Shown one piece after another: positions 43,483-51,848 of a stretch of 64,000 nt of DNA; positions within the stretch are counted from its first letter, which is position 1; each line of letters opens with the position of its first letter. Made by a program: the position numbers and the translations under genes. The notes under the pieces were generated by a model. The model was given only the letters and a program-made list of their open reading frames with translations, was not told the DNA's origin and did no database searches. The stretch comes from Limimaricola sp027213785 (lineage in GTDB: Bacteria; Pseudomonadota; Alphaproteobacteria; Rhodobacterales; Rhodobacteraceae), in the NCBI RefSeq assembly GCF_050847355.1, contig NZ_CP193759.1:124001-188000 (forward strand), given 5' to 3'.

Positions 43483-43509
43483 ACCTATATTGTCGGGGTG
43501 GAAAATCGC
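43483..43509 (+). repeat. Left end inverted repeat of the 4.1-kb block
   Basis: This 27-bp sequence (beginning ACCTATATTGTCGGGG) matches the reverse complement of 47539-47565 at 24 of 27 positions. It faces inward and is followed by a TGTTCAGT arm and GTGGGAAACACC, also echoed at the right end. No clear target-site duplication is visible outside it. Confidence 0.7.
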
Positions 43510-43602
43510 ACTGTTCAGTCGTGGGAAACACCCCAACGGCAGCACGGCAACCGAGCGAAGTTCTGGCCAAAAGTATGTTTTTCGGCGCGCCGGGGGCGTT
43601 TG

Positions 43603-43664
43603 TGTTCAGTTGGAACACCGGATTTGCGTATAAGGATATGGATAACAGGTGTTTTGACTGAACA
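43603..43664 (+). repeat. 62-bp structured repeat, left copy
   Basis: Arms TGTTCAGT (43603-43610) and ACTGAACA (43657-43664) enclose a 46-bp spacer whose right half is nearly identical to the copy at 47343-47404 (GCGTATAA, then GATATGGATAACAGGTGT). Arm length, spacer length and orientation are the same in both copies. Confidence 0.75.
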
Positions 43665-43902
43665 TGGAAACATCTGAACTCCACTCGGTCATGAACCGGG
43701 TCTTTTGGAAGGCCGTACGCTGATGTTCCGCCGCTGCCATTGTTCGTCTTCACCCCAAGTTTACGGCGCGGGATCGACAGCCGGGATGATCAATTGATTA
43801 CCCCGGTCGTGGCGTGGCCCCTCGGTATCGCGCGGGCTGCCGAGACCGCAGGTGCCGTGGTTCGACGGTTTCAGCACATTGGACGTAGAGTGCCAAGCCA
43901 CC

Positions 43903-43933
43903 TGATGCATGGCGCCGAACATGCCATGCATCA
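43903..43933 (-). terminator. Strong hairpin downstream of the unknown gene
   Basis: A perfect 11-bp stem (TGATGCATGGC at 43903-43913 with 43923-43933) and a 9-nt loop, 29 bp past the stop codon of the minus-strand gene at 43963. No U-run follows. It probably forms the mRNA 3' end. Confidence 0.55.
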
Positions 43934-43962
43934 GATGACTGTATCGCTTTGCCCCAGCTCGT

Positions 43963-44673
43963 TCAGACCGCCTGCTGTTCGACCTTGTTCCCGCTGACCA
44001 CGCCGGGGACAGACGCGTCGATGCCAGCGGCCAACAACGCAGCCGGCGGCAGGTCGTCGAGGTCGATGTGGTCGGCGACCGTGTCCCCCGTCACGCAGCA
44101 GAACTCGACCATCTCCTGCAGCACGCCAGACAGCGCATGGAGGTCCTCTCCGTCCCACATCTCCACCGCCGACGCCAGATAACCCATCCGAAACCCACAG
44201 GCCCGCCATTCGAGGTCGCTCGGGCTCCACATCCCGGTCATGCGGGGGTCGACGAGGGTCGCGCGCAGCCGCGCCGCGAGATTCGAGCAGGCCGCCGCGA
44301 TCTCGTCCATGGCCGGCGACAGCTCCGCCTCATCCTGCGCCTCCTGCAGCGCCCTGACGATGGTCCGGTCGGAGATGCCGTGTCTGACGACCTCCGAGAT
44401 CAGTTCGCCATGCGAGATGCACACGTGGCTCCAGAACCGGATGAGGGGCCGGAGGTCGAGATGGGCCGGGTCGATACGCAGGCTCTCGAGCACGAGATCG
44501 ATGTTGGCCTGCTCGAGGCGGCTCATCTGCGCGACGTCCAGGCGCTCCATGGCAGGGTCCGTGTCTTCCCATGCAACCGCGGCGTCGGGCGGGGCCGCTT
44601 CCTGCCCCGGCATGGCAGTGCTGGACAGGAGGTCGGTACGGCAGCTGTCGCGGGGTTCATCCATATCGGTCAT
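43963..44673 (-). CDS. Hypothetical protein, 236 residues
   Basis: An acidic, soluble, mainly helical protein of no family I recognise. ATG 44673 has AAGGAAA at good spacing. The N-terminal 50 residues look disordered (MTDMDEPRDSCRTDLLSS...). The rest has regular amphipathic helices with LRPLIRFWSHVCISHGEL and DLEWRACGFRMGYLASAVEMWDGEDL. Codon use matches the chromosome. It is the only intact gene inside the repeat-bounded block and ends in a strong hairpin. A plasmid or element maintenance role is possible but unproven. Confidence 0.65.
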   Translation of the reverse strand: MTDMDEPRDSCRTDLLSSTAMPGQEAAPPDAAVAWEDTDPAMERLDVAQMSRLEQANIDLVLESLRIDPAHLDLRPLIRFWSHVCISHGELISEVVRHGISDRTIVRALQEAQDEAELSPAMDEIAAACSNLAARLRATLVDPRMTGMWSPSDLEWRACGFRMGYLASAVEMWDGEDLHALSGVLQEMVEFCCVTGDTVADHIDLDDLPPAALLAAGIDASVPGVVSGNKVEQQAV

Positions 44674-45205
44674 TCACGGTTTCCTTCGTTCATTCACACA
44701 GTCCTTCGTTCGCGGAATCTTGTCCGCGGTGCTTCGGTATGAGACCATGCAAGCAGAGCTGAGAGTCGGGTGGTCGTGATTGGCGTCGCCGCCACCCGGC
44801 TCGCTGTCCAGCCGCAGCTGATCTGAACCTGATAATCCCATGTGGCGCTTCGATCCGACAATGGGGGTTCACTAGGTCCGATCTCGATTTATGTGGAAAA
44901 CCCACCGCCCACACGCGGGCAGAATGCCGCCTTGGCTCGAGGAGGGTAGGGGCGCGGTGCTTTCGTAAAACGATCATCAAGCCGCCTGATGTCGAACCAT
45001 CCTGCAGAGATGATAGCCTGGTTGCCCTTGGGAGGCCTTGGGAGGGGGCTGCAATGCGTTCTCGGCAATTTGCCTGGGGCAGACTAGGCCGAGAGCACTG
45101 CGCCTGTAGCGCCCATCCCAGGGCGTTTTTCGCGCACGGACAGGTGATCAGGCGCGGCTGCTGTCTGCAAGGATCAATCGGCAGGCTCATTGCACCAGCT
45201 ATGCA
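44674..45205. other. Region upstream of the unknown gene, no gene seen
   Basis: About 530 bp that must hold the promoter of the minus-strand unknown gene. Open frames here (for example those continuing across 45054-45497) lack support. No insertion sequence or RNA gene recognised. Confidence 0.35.
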
Positions 45206-45664
45206 ATGGTTCGATCTGTCAATGCCAGGGAGGACACAGCGCGTCCTCGCGCCGGACCGATCTTCGCGCCTCATGCGCTTGTCGAGCCGATCGAGGCCCG
45301 CCTGCTCCCGGCCCTCCCGCTCCTCGCCTCCGCTTGGATCTCCGGGCCGGGGTTCGGACTCGGCCTGCTGCGCCTGCGCCTGTGCCGACCCGGACTTGCC
45401 TCCCTCGCGGCCACCAGCTGGATGCGCGTCGGCATGGTCACCTCGGGCGCGATGTTCCCCGGCAACGTCCTGCCTACCTCGTTCCTTGACTGGGTGATCT
45501 GGAACCCGCTCTTCCATGCCGTCGACCAGGCGCGCGGGCTGGCCTTCGTGAACTACGCGCCGCGCCACAGCCTCGGTTGGCTGGTCCATGTTTTCGCCTC
45601 GGAGGCTCTCCTCGTCGGCGCCGTGGCCTGCCACGGTCGCATTGTGAACAAACAGTGGACGTAA
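45206..45664 (+). pseudogene. Fragment of a polysaccharide ABC-transporter permease (Wzm/KpsM type)
   Basis: The translated C-terminal part, about 90 residues, resembles the end of polysaccharide-export ABC permeases: SWMRVGMVTSGAMFPGNVLP, then WVIWNPLFHAVDQARGLAF, NYAPRHSLGW and a final hydrophobic helix. The region before it reads as Leu/Arg-rich sequence of doubtful homology, and the N-terminal transmembrane half and its ATPase partner are missing. It is therefore a 5'-truncated relic of a capsule or exopolysaccharide export gene. Confidence 0.6.
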
Positions 45665-45950
45665 CGGCCCACCCGGCCCCGTAACACCCTCTGTTACGCC
45701 CCAGATCACGAATTTCCATTAAGGATCAATGGGTTGATGAAAAGCGTAACAGCGTAACGGCGTAACGGGGGGAATATATATATTATTCTTCTCCTCCTCT
45801 CTCCTCCACCACCACCCCCTCTTATATATATATTTATCCTATTTATCTGTTACATATAGATAGTAGATAGAGAATAGTCATAGGAATCAGTCACTTACGG
45901 GCGTAACATCAACCGTAACAGGGGCGTTACGGACCTGTTACGCCGTTACG
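45660..45950. repeat. CGTAAC/GTTACG hexamer cluster around an AT-rich core, candidate replication origin
   Basis: CGTAAC occurs at 45660, 45680, 45745, 45753, 45761, 45902 and 45914; its complement GTTACG occurs at 45693, 45926, 45937 and 45945. Copies at 45745/45753/45761 and at 45937/45945 are spaced exactly 8 bp. The blocks flank a low-complexity AT-rich core (about 45770-45900, TATATATATA and pyrimidine tracts). Two further GTTACG copies lie at 46169 and 46254. Iteron blocks beside an easily melted core are the classic layout of a plasmid, phage or satellite origin. Function is inferred. Confidence 0.6.
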
Positions 45951-46255
45951 CCCCCTCTAATCACATTAAGTAAGACGTGTAAGTGACTTTTATTATTGGG
46001 ACTTTCTTCCCGCTCTGCTCGAGCGCCCCTCGGACGCCGCTCGGCTGAGGCCCTCGAAGCGGAGAAAATTTTCACTGAAGTCGGGGAATGACCGGGGGTC
46101 AGGCGGTCTCGGATCGCCCGGACGCCGCTTCCTGTGCCCGGCGGATTGGGCCGAAAAAGCCCGGCGCCGTTACGCCCGCCCGGGCGTCGTCATGGCATCC
46201 GGGCGAGTTTTCAGGGTGTCTGCCGCCCGGCTGAGGGGGAAAGCCGGGCCGGGCG

Positions 46256-46877
46256 TTACGCCGGCGCGGGGGCCTCGACGCCCACCTCTTCGCCCAGTCC
46301 GAAGAGCTTTGCCTGGAACTGGCGGACCCCACGATCATGCAGGACATGCGCCGCGGTGACCGGCGCGGCGAGACTCAGGCCGGTGAGGCTCGGCGCCCGG
46401 CTGAGGCCCACGTAGAGCTGCCCGGGCGCGAAGATGCCGGTCGGATCGAGATGCATGTTGGGCAGCGTCATGCCCTGGCTGCGATGGATGGTGATGGCCC
46501 AGCCCGGCAGGATCGGCAGCTGCGCATAGCGGCCGGTCACGGTGCGGTTCAGGTCGCGGGTCTGCTCGTCGAACTCGTAGTCGACATTCTCCCAGGCATG
46601 GCACCGGACCGTCACAGGGCGGCCGTAATCGAGCAGGACCTCGGCTTCCGGACGCCCCTTCTCGTCGCGCTTGGCCCGCAGGCAGGTCCCCGTCGAGCCG
46701 TTGTGATAGGCCCCCTCGGGTTCGTTGGTGCAGAGGATGATGCGCGCGCCGGGCGTCATGCGCAACTCCGGCGACATCCGCATGTCGTTGCCGTTGAAGG
46801 GCCCTGTGCCGCGCTCTGGATGCGGTAGACGCCGCCCGGGATCGCATCGAGCCTCTCGCGGTTGATGGCCCCGGCCT
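46256..46877 (-). pseudogene. PIF1/RecD-type helicase, C-terminal remnant with frameshift
   Basis: The minus strand encodes the C-terminal helicase motifs WAITIHRSQGMTL and APGQLYVGLSRAPSLTGL, preceded by PFNGNDMRM, MTPGARIILCTNEPEG and YHNGSTGTCL. Upstream of PFNGNDMR the homologous sequence (AINRERLDAIPGGVYRIQS) lies in another frame, so there is a one-base frameshift near 46803. Homology stops near 46877, leaving no Walker A or B motifs. It is a dead 3' fragment next to the hexamer cluster, and its stop codon overlaps a GTTACG copy. Confidence 0.75.
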
Positions 46878-47342
46878 AGCGGTTTGAGGCAAGGACCCGA
46901 CACTGGCCTTTGGCATATGCGCGAGTTGCGCGGCAGCGACGATCCTCCGCCGGAGAAGAGCGTACCACGAGCGATAAGGACAACGTCGAGGCCCCTGGCC
47001 CCTTGCGCACCGCCGCAGCCGGGCACAGTGCGGTCCCGGCCGGGCGACCTTCGCCAGGCCGGAACCGCGCAGACTGTCGGTATTCCGGCACGCCGCTTCT
47101 GATCTCGAGGCTTGGCTTTAAGCGGCTCTCCTTAGCGACAAGGTGTAGTTCCGCCAAGCGTCATGGGTTGGCCGTGTTGTCGGCTTGCCAGGAGAGCGAT
47201 GCGCCCTGCAGGGTACGTGACACGCTCGTGCACCGCGACCCGAGCCGACGGGCTGGACGCCCGCCTACGGCCGAACTGACGACCGCTCCGTCGCTCGGAA
47301 AACGCGGGGTTGGCTGCAGCTACAGCCTCCAAAGTGTTTGCA
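46878..47342. other. Unassigned stretch right of the helicase remnant
   Basis: About 465 bp with no supportable gene. Several open frames cross it on both strands but none shows family motifs or a good start. Presumed decayed element DNA. Confidence 0.35.
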
Positions 47343-47404
47343 TGTCCAGTTTGCGCACGCTTTTCGCGTATAAAGATATGGATAACAGGTGTCAGGACTG
47401 GACA
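47343..47404 (+). repeat. 62-bp structured repeat, right copy
   Basis: Arms TGTCCAGT (47343-47350) and ACTGGACA (47397-47404) enclose a 46-bp spacer. Compared with the left copy (43603-43664) one base differs in each arm (T to C, A to G), so pairing is preserved. The spacer keeps GCGTATAA and GATATGGATAACAGGTGT. Confidence 0.75.
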
Positions 47405-47538
47405 ACAACAGGGGGTAAGGCTCCCAAGTTGGTCACAGAAGGGGGGCGCCGACGGATCGAAACCCCGAATGCGCCTTATCCGGGCAGGTGTTTCCCACGA
47501 GTGGACAAGCGAAAGCGTTTGCCTGAAATGTGAACAAC

Positions 47539-47565
47539 GCGGATTTCCACCCCCACAATATAGGT
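47539..47565 (-). repeat. Right end inverted repeat of the 4.1-kb block
   Basis: The reverse complement begins ACCTATATTGTGGGGG and matches the left end (43483-43509) at 24 of 27 positions. Inside it lie TGTGAACA and GTGGACA motifs and CGTGGGAAACACC (complement at 47488-47500), which echo the left end. Confidence 0.7.
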
Positions 47566-47986
47566 GAAGGCCGGAAAACGGCCCCCGGGCGCCCCCGGGA
47601 AACTCTCAAGTCAAAGTTTTTCGATAAATCAGAATGCTGTCCGGCGTCCGGAAGGTCGAGACCTGCTGCGCGTTCGTTGGCCAAGAAAGACCAGAGCTCT
47701 CCTCATTCGCCAGACCACTCTTCGCATGCTGGGTGTCACCAACGCCTTGATCGACCTTTCGCGAGGCTGCCGTTGCTCCGGGAATCGCGCTCGAACGTGA
47801 TCTCCGAGACGGCTCACAAGCGCCGTCGAATGCCCCCTGCCGGAGTGGCGCCGTCATTGGCGAGGCGGTTAACATGTCGCCGTCGCGCGCAGCCGCTCGG
47901 CAGGCGCTGCATGAGAGTGGCTGACGACACGAAGAGCGGATGTGTCGGTGCCGATGGCTGCCCGCTCGAGAGTCTGGCGACAGCCG
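47566..47986. other. Intergenic region right of the block, no gene seen
   Basis: About 420 bp. It begins with a GC-rich repeat (two copies of GCCCCCGGG near 47581-47600). Open frames on either strand lack support. It may be junction DNA of the element. Confidence 0.35.
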
Positions 47987-50122
47987 TCACATCTTCTGTT
48001 TAGCGAAGCGCTCTCGCAGCCAGGCCGGCAGCGTGGCCTGAAATACGGTCGGGTCGATCCGGCCCTCCGCCGCCTGCTCGAGCACCTTGCGGATCGTCTT
48101 GCCTTGCGGCCCCAGCGCCTTGGCAGGCCAGTGCGGCTTCGTCGCCTCCCAGGCTGTCAGGTAGCCGTCCGCCCAGATCGGGATCAGCGGGATGTCGGCC
48201 GGGATCAGTCCCTCATCCGGCGCCCGCAGCTTCGAGATGGCCTCGTTGTAGCGCGGCATCAGCAGGTCAACGAAGCGGGACAGTTTCTTCTCGGTCTTCA
48301 AGGAGGGGCCGAAAATGTGAAGCAGCGGCGTGAGCCAATCCGACGGTGTCACGAAGATCGGCGCGGTGCAGATCCCCGTCAGATAGCCCTCGAGCCAGGG
48401 CTCGGTCAGCCCGGCAGGCTGCAACAGCTTCGCCAGTTCGCCCGCGGTCTCGGGTGCGGCATTCGGCATCGTCCCAGTCGCAGGTGCCAGGAGGGACGAG
48501 GCGAACGGCATATCCAGCGGCGCCTCGAAGGGGCCGTCATGGGCATCGCGCCGGTCCATCCACACCATGATGGATTGCTCGCAGATGAAACCCATCACCG
48601 GTGTCTTCTTGAGGTCGCGCCCGTCCTTCAGCGCCGCGGCGACAGCGAGGACTTCGTCAACGTGGGTGGATCCGGCAGCGTTGAGCAGCAGCGCATTGCG
48701 GGCGATGACCGCGGCCCAATGCGCGCGGCGGCCTTCCAGCACCCGCCACATGTTGCGGGTCAGCGCGGTCTGGGACCTGGCGCTCTCCAGCGCTGCCACG
48801 GTTTCGTCGCTGTCTTCGAACCAGCTTTCCAAGACCGGATAGGTGTCCGGCCAGTGCTGACTGGCAGTGATCAGCCGGCCCCGGGCCTGGACCGTCAGAT
48901 CGGCAACCCGGCCCCCGGGATCCGCCAGCTCCAGCATGGCCTCGACCGAGGCGGAGAGCGGGCGCAGCGCGTCGAGGCCGCAGGCCTGCGCCACATCCAC
49001 AAGCCCCGGCACGGGCGCCAAGCCCGCCTCCAGTCCCTCGCCCAGGGCGATGCCGAGCGCCTGCTCCATGTAAGTGCGCGGGACCTCTAGCGCCTCGATT
49101 TCGTCGGTGAGGGTGGCGAGGATGCGGCGCTGCTCGGTGGCGCTGTCGCAGGGCAACACATAGGCATCCTTCACGCCGAAGCCCTGCTTCAGCAGAACCA
49201 CGGCCACGCTGCGGGTGCCCCCGGTCTGCACCGCCGCCGCCATGCTCTGCGCGCCGGAGCCATCCACCGGGCTGGCGACGATCCGGTGCAGCTTGCGCTC
49301 CGGCGCCTTGGTTGCGCCGCCCACGCCCTTGCGCATGGCCTCCCGCACGAGGCCATCCACCCGGTCGCGCAGCGCCGCATCCGCCAGCCAGCTTCGCAGG
49401 ATCGTGAGGCGGGCCAGCGTCTCCGAGGAGGCCGTCCCCGCTGCCAAGCGGTCCGCCAGGCCGTCCACCGCGCCCGAGCGGACCTCCGCACCGGCATCGA
49501 GCAGCCAGGCGCAGCCGAGCTCGGCGAAAACTTCCCGAGGCCGCCCCACCGCCAGCCGGACCAAGGCCCGGCGCGCCTCGGGCGGCACGGTGGGCAGCAT
49601 CTCGGAAAACAGGGCTTGGAGCACTGTGACGTTGTCGCCGTGCTCCCGCATCAGGCTGCCGAGCAGACCGTCGAGCAGGGTCTCCAGAGCGGCTGGATCG
49701 TCACCAGCTGCTACCGCGTCAGTGAATCCATCCTGCCGCGCGGCGAGGATGGCGGGCGGGGTCAGGCCGGCGCGCACCCAGATTCCTGAGACCGCCAGGC
49801 TTCCTTTGAGGGTCAAGGCATCCGATGCGACCAGTTCGCCGAGCTGCGCCTCGAGGGCATCGATGAAGAGCGCGCCGCGCCGCTGCCCGTTCTCCCCCGC
49901 CATCCGGGCTTCGTCGAGCACCGTGCTGAGCAGCTGGCTCATGCGTTCCTCGTCCTCACCGGCGCCGGCCGCGCTGCCAGCCATCTGTGCCAACAGCCCC
50001 GCTGCGTCGTCCGGCCTTTCCAGAAGCGCGCGACCGGACCGCTGTAACTCCGCGGCGTGCGTTTTGGGGTCGGAAGCCTTCGCAAGGGCCGCGAGCATGG
50101 TCTTGACCGAAGGCGACAACAT
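47987..50122 (-). CDS. Large YecA/UPF0149-domain protein
   Basis: A 711-residue soluble protein. ATG 50122 (MLSPSVKTM) has GGGAC upstream and is preferred over an ATG 19 codons earlier that lacks a ribosome-binding site. The C-terminal quarter (about 540-690) resembles the UPF0149/YecA domain (LTEPWLEGYLTGICTAP, SDWLTPLLHIFG). The N-terminal part is alpha-helical and repeat-like, with no catalytic motif seen and no C-terminal SEC-C zinc motif. The function of this long form is unknown. It is a stand-alone gene divergent from the flavin oxidoreductase. Confidence 0.75.
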   Translation of the reverse strand: MLSPSVKTMLAALAKASDPKTHAAELQRSGRALLERPDDAAGLLAQMAGSAAGAGEDEERMSQLLSTVLDEARMAGENGQRRGALFIDALEAQLGELVASDALTLKGSLAVSGIWVRAGLTPPAILAARQDGFTDAVAAGDDPAALETLLDGLLGSLMREHGDNVTVLQALFSEMLPTVPPEARRALVRLAVGRPREVFAELGCAWLLDAGAEVRSGAVDGLADRLAAGTASSETLARLTILRSWLADAALRDRVDGLVREAMRKGVGGATKAPERKLHRIVASPVDGSGAQSMAAAVQTGGTRSVAVVLLKQGFGVKDAYVLPCDSATEQRRILATLTDEIEALEVPRTYMEQALGIALGEGLEAGLAPVPGLVDVAQACGLDALRPLSASVEAMLELADPGGRVADLTVQARGRLITASQHWPDTYPVLESWFEDSDETVAALESARSQTALTRNMWRVLEGRRAHWAAVIARNALLLNAAGSTHVDEVLAVAAALKDGRDLKKTPVMGFICEQSIMVWMDRRDAHDGPFEAPLDMPFASSLLAPATGTMPNAAPETAGELAKLLQPAGLTEPWLEGYLTGICTAPIFVTPSDWLTPLLHIFGPSLKTEKKLSRFVDLLMPRYNEAISKLRAPDEGLIPADIPLIPIWADGYLTAWEATKPHWPAKALGPQGKTIRKVLEQAAEGRIDPTVFQATLPAWLRERFAKQKM

Positions 50123-50271
50123 CGGGGTCCCGTCAGAGCTGATGATAAGGTGGGATGACCCTGCACGGGGCGAGATCATGCTGCAAGCGGATGGCGATCA
50201 CAGGTCGCAGGCGCGACACCACGGTTTCGGACCGGGAAAGCGAACGGAACGGATCGCTTTTGCAGTGCTTG

Positions 50272-51330
50272 ATGGGCGAGGCCGCTAGTTTTGGAGGCAG
50301 AGGCGTCATAAAGAAGATCGGATTTCCGTCATTCGGACACTGGTCTCCGGCAGGCGGTTCGCAGGCCCGGTCGGCAAGCGATGTCCTGCTGCAGTCGATC
50401 GACCTGGCGGTTGCCGCCGAAGAGCTGGGCGCAGACGGGGCCTATTACCGCGTGCATCACTTCGCGCGACAGCTCGCGTCGCCCTTCCCCCTCTTGGCAG
50501 CTGTGGGCGCTCGGACCCGCCGCATCGAGATCGGCACCGGCGTCATCGACATGCGATATGAGAACCCCCTCTACATGGCGGAGGAGGCCGGTGCAGCTGA
50601 CCTGATTTCCGGCGGTCGGCTTCAGCTTGGCATCAGCCGCGGCTCGCCCGAACAGGTGATCGATGGCTGGAGACATTTCGGTTACCAGCCGCCAGAAGGC
50701 GGCACCGACGCCGATCTCGGACGGCACCACGCCGAGGTCCTGCTCGATGTGTTGCGCGGTGAGGGCTTCGCCCAGCCCAACCCCCAGCCAATGTTTCCGA
50801 ACCCGCCGGGCCTGTTGCGCCTCGAGCCCTACTCCGAGGGGCTGCGTGACCGCATCTGGTGGGGAGCGGGATCGGACGCGACAGCCGTCTGGGCTGCAAA
50901 ACTGGGCATGAACCTGCAAAGCTCCACGCTGAAGAATGACGAGACCGGCGAGCCTTTCCACGTTCAGCAAGCCCGGCAGATCCGCGCCTACCGCGCCGCA
51001 TGGGAGGAAGCGGGACATGCGCGCACGCCGCGGGTCTCCGTCAGCCGCAGTATCTTCGCGCTCGTGAATGATCTCGATCGCGCCTATTTCGGTCGCGGAA
51101 ACCAGTCCGCCGATGAGATCGGCTATCTCGACCCGCACACACGGGCCATCTTCGGCCGTAGCTACGCCGCAGAACCGGAGACACTCGTCTCCCAACTCAA
51201 GGAAGACGAGGCCATTGCCGAGGCGGACACCCTCCTCCTGACGGTGCCCAACCAGCTGGGCGTCGACTACAATGCGCATGTCATCGAAGCGATCCTCACG
51301 CATGTTGCACCGGCCTTGGGGTGGCGATGA
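50272..51330 (+). CDS. LLM-class flavin-dependent oxidoreductase (bacterial luciferase-like)
   Basis: A 352-residue frame if started at ATG 50272; homologues begin at a Met corresponding to position 50308, which here reads ATA in the context GTC-ATA-AAG-AAG (KKIGFPSFGHW follows). GGAGG at 50293-50297 is placed for the ATA codon rather than for ATG 50272. Family motifs are GADGAYYRVHHFARQLASPF, IEIGTGVIDMRYENPLYMAE and SGGRLQLGISRGSPEQVI. It probably uses FMNH2 to oxidise a small substrate that cannot be named. The gene is otherwise intact. Confidence 0.85.
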   Translation: MGEAASFGGRGVIKKIGFPSFGHWSPAGGSQARSASDVLLQSIDLAVAAEELGADGAYYRVHHFARQLASPFPLLAAVGARTRRIEIGTGVIDMRYENPLYMAEEAGAADLISGGRLQLGISRGSPEQVIDGWRHFGYQPPEGGTDADLGRHHAEVLLDVLRGEGFAQPNPQPMFPNPPGLLRLEPYSEGLRDRIWWGAGSDATAVWAAKLGMNLQSSTLKNDETGEPFHVQQARQIRAYRAAWEEAGHARTPRVSVSRSIFALVNDLDRAYFGRGNQSADEIGYLDPHTRAIFGRSYAAEPETLVSQLKEDEAIAEADTLLLTVPNQLGVDYNAHVIEAILTHVAPALGWR

Positions 51331-51848
51331 GGCTGCCCTTCCGTTTCTTCTGTTCTGACATGGCCGCCTGCGATGGGGTGACCTCCGACCCGCCCATCAT
51401 CCAAGCCGGCAGTGGGCAACACGCCATGGCATCGCGAAGTCGGCTCATAGTGCGATCTTGGGAGGTGGCGGAGGAATGACCCGCGCCCGGAAACACGGTG
51501 CGCGCTAGTGGCTCGCTCTATCCGACCCTCAGCCTTGCGGACATGTCTTCACTCGGCCCCACAAGTGGCAGACCAATGAACCGATCTTCATGAGGCCGTT
51601 GAGGAGCGGCCAAGCTCCCTCATGGTTCCCACCAGTGACCGAGGTCGGCTTGCGGGAGCATGCCGTGCCAAGTTGCGCGAGGGGAAACGATCACGGGGGG
51701 CGTATCGCCCACCTGTAATCCTGTTCCGGCATCAGCTCGCCTTGCATCCAGCGCAACCCCGCCAGACCCAGGTGTCGGTTGTCCGGCCCGGCTCAGGCGG
51801 CCATCTATTGTTGCAAGAAAAGCAGACACCAGCTGAAAGGGTACTCCC
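51331..51848. other. Intergenic region before the DUF1127 gene
   Basis: About 520 bp. No RNA gene or convincing coding frame is recognised. The promoter and a long 5' region of the DUF1127 gene should lie at its right end, where AAAGGGT precedes ATG 51849. Confidence 0.4.

Larger units (their letters stand above)
43483..47565. mobile_element. Decayed repeat-bounded block with candidate origin and gene fragments
   Basis: A 4083-bp interval with 27-bp imperfect inverted repeats at its ends and a pair of 62-bp direct elements just inside. It contains one intact unknown gene, a polysaccharide-permease fragment, a CGTAAC hexamer cluster with an AT-rich core, and a truncated helicase. There is no recognisable transposase or integrase inside. 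It could be a relic of an integrated plasmid, a phage satellite or a composite element; the boundaries are inferred from the repeats only. Confidence 0.45.

Noticed and set aside
43481..43753. Minus-strand 90-codon frame ending FPPRQYR, mirrored by a plus-strand frame at 47310-47567 ending FPPPQYR
   Set aside because: The shared ending is simply the translated inverted end repeat; the rest of the two frames is unrelated and lacks ribosome-binding sites.
45765..45900. Low-complexity AT and pyrimidine tracts considered as a sequencing or assembly artefact
   Set aside because: Symmetrical CGTAAC/GTTACG blocks on both sides make a biological origin-like region more likely than error.
47440..47500. 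tRNA-like T-arm (GGATCGAAACC)
   Set aside because: No acceptor, D or anticodon stems could be assembled around it, and the T-loop consensus is off by an inserted base.
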